Of a stretch of 6,380 nucleotides of DNA, positions 1 through 5,622 are shown one piece after another (positions within the stretch are counted from its first letter, which is position 1; the number at the start of each line of letters is the position of its first letter). Made by a program: the position numbers and the translations under genes. The notes under the pieces are model-generated. The model did no database searches. It saw nothing but the letters and a program-made list of their open reading frames with translations, and was not told where the DNA came from. Source of the DNA: an uncultured Bacillaceae bacterium (GTDB taxonomy: Bacteria > Bacillota > Bacilli > Bacillales > Caldibacillaceae); assembly GCA_937934645.1 (NCBI GenBank), contig CALGYZ010000103.1, positions 1-6,380 of the forward strand, written 5' to 3'.

Positions 1-1588
1 AAACGGTAAGGGATTCTGTTGGGCGGACGAAAAGCAACGTATCTACCGAAGGAATGTCTACTCCTTCATTAAACAGATCAACGGTAAAAATCGCATCAAT
101 CTTTTTAGCTTCCAGCATCCGGATCGCAGTTTTCCGGCCGATCTTCTCCTGTTTGGAATGAAGAGCGACGGTTTTATACCCTTTTTTATTAAAAAAATCT
201 GAGAGAAATTCAGCTTGCCGGATAGACGAACAGAAAACAAGTGTTCTCGACTGTTTATATTTTTTCCAGGCAGACAATATTTTTTCTGCTGTTTCAGTAC
301 GCAGTTGTGCACGGGTCAATTCTTCCTCATCATAACGAGTACCGAGCCATGTGATTTTCGAGTAATCTGTATCATCATAGACTCCATAATATGTAAAGGG
401 AGAGAGCCATTTTCTCTGAACGGCTTCCAAAAAGTCGATCCGATACGCAACATTTCCGTCACATATCGCATAAATATCTTTGTTGTCATTCCGGTCAGGG
501 GTTGCTGTAATTCCCAGTAAAAATTCCGGTTTAAAATGGTCCAATACCCGCTGGTATGTCTTTGCGGCGGCGTGATGGAATTCATCAATGACGATGAGGT
601 CAAAATCATCCGGACGGAATACTTCTAAATGTTGTTTTCTACTTAATGTAAAGACAGAAGCGAAAATACAATCAGCTTGCGGATCTTTTTCCTTTCCGTA
701 ATAAACACCTGCTTTTTTATCCGGAATGACTTTTTGAAAAGATTCCATTGCCTGAAACAGAATTTCTTCCCGGTGGGCAATGAAAAGAATACGTTGAAAC
801 TTTTTCGCAAAAAAAGCCGCTAAATATGTTTTCCCTAATCCCGTTGCCATTACCACAAGAGCCTTGTCGTATCCTTCTTCATAGGTTGTTTCTAAATTTT
901 CCAATGCTTCAATTTGGGCAAACCGTGGCTTAATTTCTCCGTACGGTTCTTTTTCTTCTTTTATTAGATCTTGTTCTTTTTTGATCTCGTCTTTACTCAC
1001 ATCCGGTAGCATTAATTCAATTTCTTCTCGCTTCGTCCATGTATGCACTATGTTCGGATGTTTCTGATGATGTTCCTCATATCTATTTTTATACGTTTTT
1101 ATCGTTTCTTTGTTTACGCTGACGGTTTGCGGCGAGTAAAAGATTTCCTTCAAAAAGATGTCTACTGCCTGATCATACGCTTCCTGCCCGATTTGATCAT
1201 CTATGGCCAGATTCCACTCAACACCAGAAGTTAATGCCGAACGGGATAGATTGGAAGACCCGACGATCAATGTGCCGTGTTCATTACTTTGAAAAATATA
1301 TGCTTTCGGATGGAAACTATTGCCATTGGAATTCCAAAGACGGACTTCTATTTCCGGATGGATTTCAATTAATGCTTCCAAAGCGGCGGGTTGAGTAATG
1401 TATAAATAATCACTGGTACAAATTTTTATATCCGCACCCCGCTCAGCTGCTTCTTTCAACCCGTCTGCGATCACTTCTACACCTGATTTCATCGCAAATG
1501 ACGTTAAAATGTAAATACTATCAGCCGTTTTCATGGCAGGAAGAATATGATCAGCCAGACGTTCTGTAATTAACTCTATTTTATTCAT
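1..1588 (-). CDS. PLD-nuclease/SF2 DEAD-DEAH-type helicase fusion, C-terminus cut by window edge
   Basis: I translated this frame by hand from the ATG at 1588 to the left edge and found 529 residues with no stop. Residues about 1-150 form a phospholipase-D-like domain with one HxK site (H93, K95), then GSSNLS (N113) and E124, the arrangement of Nuc/BfiI-type nucleases that act as dimers. Residues about 215-529 are a superfamily 2 helicase: possible Q-motif Q225, Walker A TGLGKT (249-254), motif Ia near AHREEIL, DEFH box (335-338), TAT (361-363), motif IV LVFCSS and motif V FNEGVDIP. Motif VI and any C-terminal domain (DUF3427 is common in such proteins) lie beyond the edge. The start is supported by GAGGT shortly upstream, inside the end of the preceding gene, which it overlaps by 8 bases. 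Cytoplasmic ATP-driven nucleic acid remodelling or cleavage is inferred; substrate unknown. Confidence 0.9.
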   Translation of the reverse strand, partial: MNKIELITERLADHILPAMKTADSIYILTSFAMKSGVEVIADGLKEAAERGADIKICTSDYLYITQPAALEALIEIHPEIEVRLWNSNGNSFHPKAYIFQSNEHGTLIVGSSNLSRSALTSGVEWNLAIDDQIGQEAYDQAVDIFLKEIFYSPQTVSVNKETIKTYKNRYEEHHQKHPNIVHTWTKREEIELMLPDVSKDEIKKEQDLIKEEKEPYGEIKPRFAQIEALENLETTYEEGYDKALVVMATGLGKTYLAAFFAKKFQRILFIAHREEILFQAMESFQKVIPDKKAGVYYGKEKDPQADCIFASVFTLSRKQHLEVFRPDDFDLIVIDEFHHAAAKTYQRVLDHFKPEFLLGITATPDRNDNKDIYAICDGNVAYRIDFLEAVQRKWLSPFTYYGVYDDTDYSKITWLGTRYDEEELTRAQLRTETAEKILSAWKKYKQSRTLVFCSSIRQAEFLSDFFNKKGYKTVALHSKQEKIGRKTAIRMLEAKKIDAIFTVDLFNEGVDIPSVDTLLFVRPTESLTV

Positions 1589-1907
1589 CTTGAACCTCGA
1601 TCAGAAGTATTCGTCCCCGGAAACCGCCGCGCTCTTTTTCTTTTTTTCGTCTAAGCGATTCAACCTCTTCGAAGGTTGATCCATGGACCGGAGCCAATGT
1701 ATGTATAATTTCCAGCAGATCTGCAAGCTCTTCCAATGCTTCCTGATCCGTGCGCGCATTTAAATATTCCTGCATTTCTTCTTTACTTTTTTCCCGCAAT
1801 TGTAACAGATACTCTTGTTCTGAAAGCTTTTTTGTAACCGGTATCTTTCCTGAGTTCCGGATGATTTCCGGTACACGATCACGTACGAGTTTGTTGTATA
1901 CTTGCAT
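1581..1907 (-). CDS. MazG-like nucleoside triphosphate pyrophosphohydrolase
   Basis: A 108-residue all-alpha protein opening with YNKLVRDRVPEII, the hallmark N-terminus of the small phosphoribosyl-ATP pyrophosphohydrolase-like/MazG group. The metal-binding signature EExxE...ExxD is present as E43, E44, E47 and then E60, D63, followed by the family's ERGGF...RILL ending. Family members hydrolyse nucleoside triphosphates to the monophosphate and pyrophosphate with magnesium; the natural substrate here cannot be read from sequence. The ATG at 1907 is set by GGAGG six bases upstream. Its stop TAA overlaps the ATG of the downstream nuclease-helicase (ATGAATAA), so translation of the two is probably coupled. 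The gene is first in the operon. Length is normal for the family and no key residue is missing. Confidence 0.9.
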   Translation of the reverse strand: MQVYNKLVRDRVPEIIRNSGKIPVTKKLSEQEYLLQLREKSKEEMQEYLNARTDQEALEELADLLEIIHTLAPVHGSTFEEVESLRRKKEKERGGFRGRILLIEVQDE

Positions 1908-1913
1908 ATAAAT

Positions 1914-1918
1914 CCTCC
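1914..1918 (-). promoter_or_regulatory. Ribosome binding site of the MazG-like gene
   Basis: GGAGG on the minus strand, six bases before the ATG at 1907. It is a near-perfect Shine-Dalgarno sequence and fixes the start of the first gene in the operon. Confidence 0.85.
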
Positions 1919-1942
1919 ATTAATTAATACTAACTATAGTCT

Positions 1943-1969
1943 ATTATACAATCTTTTCTATGAAAACAA
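1943..1969 (-). promoter_or_regulatory. Probable sigma-A promoter of the MazG-like/helicase operon
   Basis: A perfect -10 hexamer TATAAT lies at 1948-1943 on the minus strand, about 36 bases before the start codon. The best -35 candidate, TTGTTT at 1969-1964, has only a 15-base spacer and half the consensus bases, so the upstream element is weak. Transcription would begin near 1936, inside the 8-base palindrome ACTATAGT (1933-1940), which could be an operator or simply chance in AT-rich DNA. Confidence 0.55.
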
Positions 1970-2076
1970 TGGATTGGAAAAATACACATAATATGAAAGA
2001 TTTCAAGAATCCCATTTCCTCTATCATTCCCTATTCTATTTTGATATATTTAAAGAGTAAAGGTTTGAAATAGTTG

Positions 2077-2083
2077 AAAGGAG
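2077..2083 (+). promoter_or_regulatory. Ribosome binding site that selects the permease GTG start
   Basis: AAAGGAG sits eight bases before the GTG at 2092. An in-frame TTG at 2074 lies upstream of and next to this site, so it cannot be served by it; the GTG is therefore the true start. Confidence 0.85.
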
Positions 2084-2091
2084 ATTTTTTT

Positions 2092-3513
2092 GTGTCCCAA
2101 AACAAATTAGGCATATGGATGTTAACGGCGCTCGTTGTCGGGAATATGGTGGGCTCGGGAATTTTTATGCTGCCCAGGACATTGGCCGAAGCTGCGAGTC
2201 CCCTCGGGGTTTTACTGGCATGGGGATTTACCGGATGCGGTGTTTTGTTTTTGGCATTGGTTTTCGGTAATTTGGCCGTCCGAAAACCGGAGCTCAGCGG
2301 GGGTCCGCAAATTTATGCGAAGGAACTTTTTCCAAAAGGATCAAAGTCATCCGTCCTTTCGGGATTTATGTCATCCTGGGGATATTGGATCGGTAACTTT
2401 GCCGGGAATGCGGCGGTGATTACGACATTAATTAGTTATTTAACAACATTTTTCCCGATCCTTCAAAGTAAATATGTACTTTTTGAATCCGGCTCTTTCA
2501 AGTTATATCTGGGAAATGCCGTTGCTTTTATTGTTTCTACCGTGATTTTATGGGGAATCCATTTTTTTACATTACGTGGAATCGAGAGTGCGGGAAAATT
2601 GAATTTCATCGCTACTGCAGCAAAAGTAACCGGATTTTTCCTATTCATTGTCATCGCCCTGTTTGCTTTTGAAAAAAGCAATTTGCTTCCGTTTTATGAG
2701 CCAAGATATGATAGTGCCGGGAATACACTTGGTGTATTTCAACAAGTTAACAATGCGGCATTGTCGACTCTCTGGGCATTTATCGGTGTTGAGTCTGCCG
2801 TTGTTTTTGCAGGTAGGGCAAAAAAACAGAGCGACATAAAAAAGGCTACGGTTTTAGGTTTGACAATCGCCCTGCTTATTTATGCCGGGATTACCGTGCT
2901 TGTTATGGGCATCTTGCCGAGCAGCGAGCTCATCCAGTCGGAAAAACCACTTGTTGATGCGACTGAAGCTGTTCTCGGACCGGTTGGTGCATATTTAATC
3001 TCCGGTCTCGGTATTATATGTCTTCTTGGTTCAACGATCGGTTGGATCTTGTTGAGCGCGGAAGTTCCTTTTCAAGCCGCAAGACAAGGATTGTTTATAC
3101 CTGCCTTCAAAAAAGAAAACAAAAACGGCATGCCTTCTTTTTCACTTTATTTAACAAACGGGCTTACCCAAATATTTTTATTTTCAACAATCTCCCACTC
3201 CATTTCCGGTGCTTTTGATTTTGTCATTTATATCGCAACATTGGCTTTTCTTGTACCGTATTTAATTTCTACCGTCTATCAGCTGAAGCTGGTGTTAACA
3301 GGAGAAACATATTTATACCGGAAAGAAAGATGGTGGGACGGCGTTATTGCAACCCTGGCAACGATCTATTCACTCTGGCTGATTTATGCGGGTACGGCTG
3401 ATTTGCAAACATTTATTTTCGGTGTTATTTTATTGACAAGCGGAATCCTTTTCTATCCGCTGCTGAAAGATAAAAATTTGCGCAAAAGAAAGCAAAAAAG
3501 TACCGTGGCTTAA
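2092..3513 (+). CDS. APC-superfamily basic amino acid/polyamine-type permease or antiporter
   Basis: A 473-residue membrane protein with about 12 predicted transmembrane helices (roughly 7-27, 37-60, 91-119, 141-161, 172-192, 221-240, 252-274, 297-322, 353-368, 372-396, 415-434, 438-457) and a basic cytoplasmic tail. The broken first helix carries GSGIF (21-25), the substrate carboxylate-binding loop of APC transporters. LWAFIGVESA in helix 6 (W228) and GW (W318) in helix 8 match the substrate-gating tryptophan positions of AdiC, pointing to the AdiC/ArcD/PotE antiporter group. Arginine, ornithine, lysine or a polyamine are plausible substrates, but no decarboxylase or deiminase gene is adjacent to decide. 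The gene is divergent from the MazG-like operon. The upstream 184 bases hold a TATATT at 2045-2050 that could be a -10, but no convincing -35. Overall family is certain, substrate is not. Confidence 0.88.
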   Translation: MSQNKLGIWMLTALVVGNMVGSGIFMLPRTLAEAASPLGVLLAWGFTGCGVLFLALVFGNLAVRKPELSGGPQIYAKELFPKGSKSSVLSGFMSSWGYWIGNFAGNAAVITTLISYLTTFFPILQSKYVLFESGSFKLYLGNAVAFIVSTVILWGIHFFTLRGIESAGKLNFIATAAKVTGFFLFIVIALFAFEKSNLLPFYEPRYDSAGNTLGVFQQVNNAALSTLWAFIGVESAVVFAGRAKKQSDIKKATVLGLTIALLIYAGITVLVMGILPSSELIQSEKPLVDATEAVLGPVGAYLISGLGIICLLGSTIGWILLSAEVPFQAARQGLFIPAFKKENKNGMPSFSLYLTNGLTQIFLFSTISHSISGAFDFVIYIATLAFLVPYLISTVYQLKLVLTGETYLYRKERWWDGVIATLATIYSLWLIYAGTADLQTFIFGVILLTSGILFYPLLKDKNLRKRKQKSTVA

Positions 3514-3520
3514 TTATTTT

Positions 3521-3542
3521 GCTTGAACACTTTTGTTCAAGC
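3521..3542 (+). terminator. Hairpin after the permease gene, probable terminator
   Basis: A perfect 8-base-pair stem (GCTTGAAC/GTTCAAGC, six-base loop) begins eight bases after the permease stop codon. It is followed by CCCTTTAAAAA, so the T-tract is poor. It may act as a weak intrinsic terminator or protect the mRNA 3' end, with the larger hairpin at 3653-3709 as backup. Confidence 0.5.
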
Positions 3543-3652
3543 CCCTTTAAAAATGAAATTTTCACAAGATTGTTACATATTTTTGTGAATAATTAAACAT
3601 ATTTCCGTACAGAATCACAGATTCCGGGTCCATACTGGATATAAACAGCAAA
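3543..3652. other. AT-rich convergent intergenic DNA with short inverted repeats
   Basis: No gene is supported between the permease hairpin and the sat terminator. It holds a 7-base inverted repeat TTCACAA/TTGTGAA (3561-3567 and 3583-3589), and two tiny hairpins, GAATC-ACA-GATTC (3612-3624) and TCCA-TAC-TGGA (3629-3639). None is clearly functional. Confidence 0.5.
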
Positions 3653-3709
3653 AGGCTCTGTAATGAACGATGATTTGACAGCGGTTACATTATGTTCACT
3701 ACAGAGCCT
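3653..3709 (-). terminator. Long hairpin between convergent genes, probable bidirectional terminator for sat
   Basis: Ten perfect base pairs (3653-3662 with 3700-3709), one non-Watson-Crick position (3663/3699), then five more pairs (3664-3668 with 3694-3698) around a 25-base loop. The odd position is A/C on the plus-strand RNA but a G-U wobble on the minus-strand RNA, giving 16 continuous pairs in the sat transcript. It starts a few bases after the sat stop. T-rich DNA follows on both sides (TTTT on minus, GATTTTTATT on plus), so it may also stop permease read-through. The long loop is unusual for a plain terminator; a short mobile-repeat origin is the alternative. Confidence 0.6.
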
Positions 3710-3714
3710 GATTT

Positions 3715-5439
3715 TTATTCATCTTCATCCGTGCCACGGTAACGGTGATACGACAGGGTGTTCCAGATCCGGTAGTCGAGATCTTTTTCTCGGAGCGGTT
3801 CCGGAATATCATCCAAAATTTTCCGGGCAACGTCCAGCTCTTTTTTCGCTTCTTCTTTATTTTGATACATAAATTCATCCGGTGTCGTTTCCGGCGCTGT
3901 TTCTACCTTTTCTTCCAGGTACTCGATGACCATTTGCTGTTGTCTCTGCATTGCCTCCCGTGCCGAAGTCACCCATTCCGGCTGTGCGGAGCGGTATGTA
4001 TCCGCAACCTGGCTGTACTCGTTAAAGATATCTTTGTAAATTTGATCGGCATTTGTCCGGACGTCCAACACAGCCTGTTCAAGATCTTCAATGGTCAGCT
4101 GTTTCGGTTCAAGTGGCTTTTCCCGTTTCGGACCGCCTATTCTTTTTCTTGTTAAATAATACGGGAAAATACTTTTTACTGTTTTTCCTACCGGTGAGAC
4201 GGCCTGGTTATTTTCGTCGGTACCCTTCGGCTGTACGCCTTGCATCGCAATCCGTGCCGATTCAGGACGGATGATTTCTTTGGGTGGCAAGAAACCGTAG
4301 CGGAGCAACTCACGGATTCCCGTTCCGGAAATATTGATCCGATATCTCTCATCATGCGGGCATGTCTGGTTTGTTCCTAAAGAATCACAGCGTGTGCAGT
4401 AAAAGACTTCATGGAATAAGCGGATATCGATTCCCAGTTCTTCCGGGGTAAATTCATCGAAAACGGTATGGCTCGCATATTTTTCATAATAATCACCGAC
4501 TCCCGCATGATCCCTGCCAATTAATGCATGAGTGCAGCCGTAATTTTTCATAATGAGCGCATGGAGAACGGCTTCCCTTGGACCGGCGAAAATGTACGTC
4601 ACTCTGAGCGGCGCAAGAATTGTGCGGTCTTTCGGATAATACGTATCGATGACACTCCGGTAGGCAAGAATGCGGAATTCATGTCGGGTGTATTCCCGTT
4701 TTGCCAACTCCACGAGCGGTTGGACAAATAATCCGTCAAGCTCTTCCAGTGCATTCTTGTGGATGTACTCATGTCCCCTGTGCAACGGGTTGGCTCCGGT
4801 AATAAAGCCGCCGACGGATTTAAATTTCTTTTCCTCGTAAAATAATTTCCATGTATCTTTTGGCTCCAGACGCAAATGTTCAAACGGTCCCCAATGCACA
4901 CGTTTTAATAATTGAATCGGACCGGCCAGTGCGGTATCCCCCATCCGGCGGTAAATGGCGTCAACCCCCGGATGATTCCGGTCATTTGTGCCAAACAGGT
5001 GAATGGCGCGGAATTCCCGGTCATAATCAAAAATATCTGTCAGTTTGAGAATTGCCACCGGTTCCTTGGAATGGTCGACAAGAGCAACTTCATCACCGAT
5101 AGAAAGTGTTTCAATGACCTTTTTGTTCGTGTTTCCGATCGGTGCAAAGCTGAGCGGAACCGGCCAGATCGTTCCATCCTTCAAACGTCCGTGAAGCAAA
5201 ACGGACTTGTAATTTTCCTCATCCATAAAGCCTTCATGCGGAGATAAGACGCCGGTTGCGATCATTTCCAGCGTAATGACGGCCTCAAGATCCACCATGA
5301 TTTTTGGTAGATTCTTGGCTTTTTTGATCGCTTCTTCCCGGGCTTTACCAGTCAAAACGCGGTTGACTAATTTTCCTCCGTGCGGTTGTTGCGGATAATC
5401 AGCAAATTTTAAATGCTTTAACGTTTGGTTTTGGCTCAT
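3715..5439 (-). CDS. sat: Divergent long-form sulfate adenylyltransferase (ATP sulfurylase)
   Basis: 574 residues. The family reaction is ATP + sulfate to adenylyl sulfate + pyrophosphate, the first step of sulfate activation in the cytoplasm. The N-terminal PUA-like domain is about 1-170 and the catalytic domain about 171-395. Conserved landmarks are NPLHRGHEY (217-225, the HxxH of the nucleotidyl-transfer site), AGPREA (285-290), GRDHAGVG (308-315), a zinc-type cluster C348/C351/C360 with H362 nearby, and ISGTGIREL. Two things are odd. The sulfate-binding QTRN motif reads ITGAN (213-217), losing Gln and Arg. About 180 extra residues (396-574) follow the usual roughly 380-residue end; they are charged, helical, acidic at the tail and lack an APS kinase P-loop. 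ATG at 5439 follows a six-G ribosome binding site. It appears monocistronic, with its own promoter and terminators, and no cysH or cysC is adjacent. Confidence 0.9.
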   Translation of the reverse strand: MSQNQTLKHLKFADYPQQPHGGKLVNRVLTGKAREEAIKKAKNLPKIMVDLEAVITLEMIATGVLSPHEGFMDEENYKSVLLHGRLKDGTIWPVPLSFAPIGNTNKKVIETLSIGDEVALVDHSKEPVAILKLTDIFDYDREFRAIHLFGTNDRNHPGVDAIYRRMGDTALAGPIQLLKRVHWGPFEHLRLEPKDTWKLFYEEKKFKSVGGFITGANPLHRGHEYIHKNALEELDGLFVQPLVELAKREYTRHEFRILAYRSVIDTYYPKDRTILAPLRVTYIFAGPREAVLHALIMKNYGCTHALIGRDHAGVGDYYEKYASHTVFDEFTPEELGIDIRLFHEVFYCTRCDSLGTNQTCPHDERYRINISGTGIRELLRYGFLPPKEIIRPESARIAMQGVQPKGTDENNQAVSPVGKTVKSIFPYYLTRKRIGGPKREKPLEPKQLTIEDLEQAVLDVRTNADQIYKDIFNEYSQVADTYRSAQPEWVTSAREAMQRQQQMVIEYLEEKVETAPETTPDEFMYQNKEEAKKELDVARKILDDIPEPLREKDLDYRIWNTLSYHRYRGTDEDE

Positions 5440-5446
5440 TTATCAT

Positions 5447-5452
5447 CCCCCC
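5447..5452 (-). promoter_or_regulatory. Unusual all-G ribosome binding site of sat
   Basis: Six consecutive G residues on the minus strand, seven bases before the sat ATG at 5439, occupy the Shine-Dalgarno position. Pairing with the 16S tail would need G-U wobbles instead of the usual GGAGG match. An out-of-frame ATG lies in the spacer (5446-5444). Confidence 0.6.
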
Positions 5453-5484
5453 AGTAAATTTATATTCCCACTGTCCAGGAGAGA

Positions 5485-5577
5485 TGTCACAATTTTGTAA
5501 CTATTTTGCAAATAATTGTATATGATACAAGTTTAGGTGTCAATAAAAAATTCACTGCTTTGTAAATATTTCGTAAA
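5485..5577 (-). promoter_or_regulatory. 11-base-phased direct repeats around the sat promoter, candidate regulator sites
   Basis: On the minus strand, TTTACG (5577-5572) and TTTACA (5566-5561) lie upstream of the -35 and are exactly 11 bases apart. TTTGCA (5512-5507), GTTACA (5501-5496) and GTGACA (5490-5485) lie at and after the start site, again 11 bases apart. One-helical-turn spacing of TTnACA-like hexamers is how PhoP-type response regulators bind in Bacillus. The regulator here is unknown, and AT-rich DNA raises the chance rate. Confidence 0.4.
5515..5543 (-). promoter_or_regulatory. Sigma-A promoter of sat
   Basis: A perfect -35 TTGACA (5543-5538), a 17-base spacer and -10 TACAAT (5520-5515) on the minus strand. 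Transcription should start near 5508, leaving a leader of about 70 bases before the sat ATG, too short for an S-box or T-box riboswitch. The promoter is flanked on both sides by 11-base-phased hexamers described separately. Confidence 0.8.
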
Positions 5578-5587
5578 TATTGACAAA

Positions 5588-5613
5588 AAAAGCGGAGATT
5601 TTTCTCCGCTTTT
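5588..5613 (-). terminator. Intrinsic terminator of the acyl-CoA dehydrogenase-family gene
   Basis: On the minus strand an 11-pair stem (AAAAGCGGAGA with TCTCCGCTTTT, four-base loop at 5599-5602) is followed by a continuing run of T residues to 5585. It begins ten bases after the TAG at 5623-5625 and is a textbook rho-independent terminator. It separates this gene from sat, which has its own promoter just downstream. Confidence 0.9.
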
Positions 5614-5622
5614 GTACATCTA

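Noticed and set aside
58..609. Two minus-strand frames of 84 and 97 residues
   Set aside because: They are other-frame shadows of the helicase, whose own frame is open without interruption from 1588 to the left edge.
1..1588. Possible frameshift or pseudogene in the helicase
   Set aside because: Codon-by-codon reading stays in one frame with all expected motifs in order to the edge; it is cut only by the window.
2074..2091. Upstream TTG start for the permease
   Set aside because: The ribosome binding site AAAGGAG lies after this TTG and is correctly spaced only for the GTG at 2092.
3561..3589. Rex-type operator from TTCACAA and TTGTGAA
   Set aside because: The half-sites are in the opposite order to a Rex site (TTGTGAA then TTCACAA) and much too far apart, with no promoter nearby.
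3745..4155. 136-residue plus-strand reading frame antisense to sat
   Set aside because: It lies wholly inside the strongly conserved sat gene, reads as low-complexity Phe/Cys/Arg-rich sequence, matches no family and has no ribosome binding site that I can see.
4180..4197. APS kinase P-loop in the Sat C-terminal extension (SPVGKT)
   Set aside because: It lacks the second glycine spacing of GxxGxGKS/T and no other APS kinase motifs follow.
5440..5508. S-box or T-box riboswitch upstream of sat
   Set aside because: The leader is only about 70 bases and shows no terminator hairpin or conserved riboswitch core.
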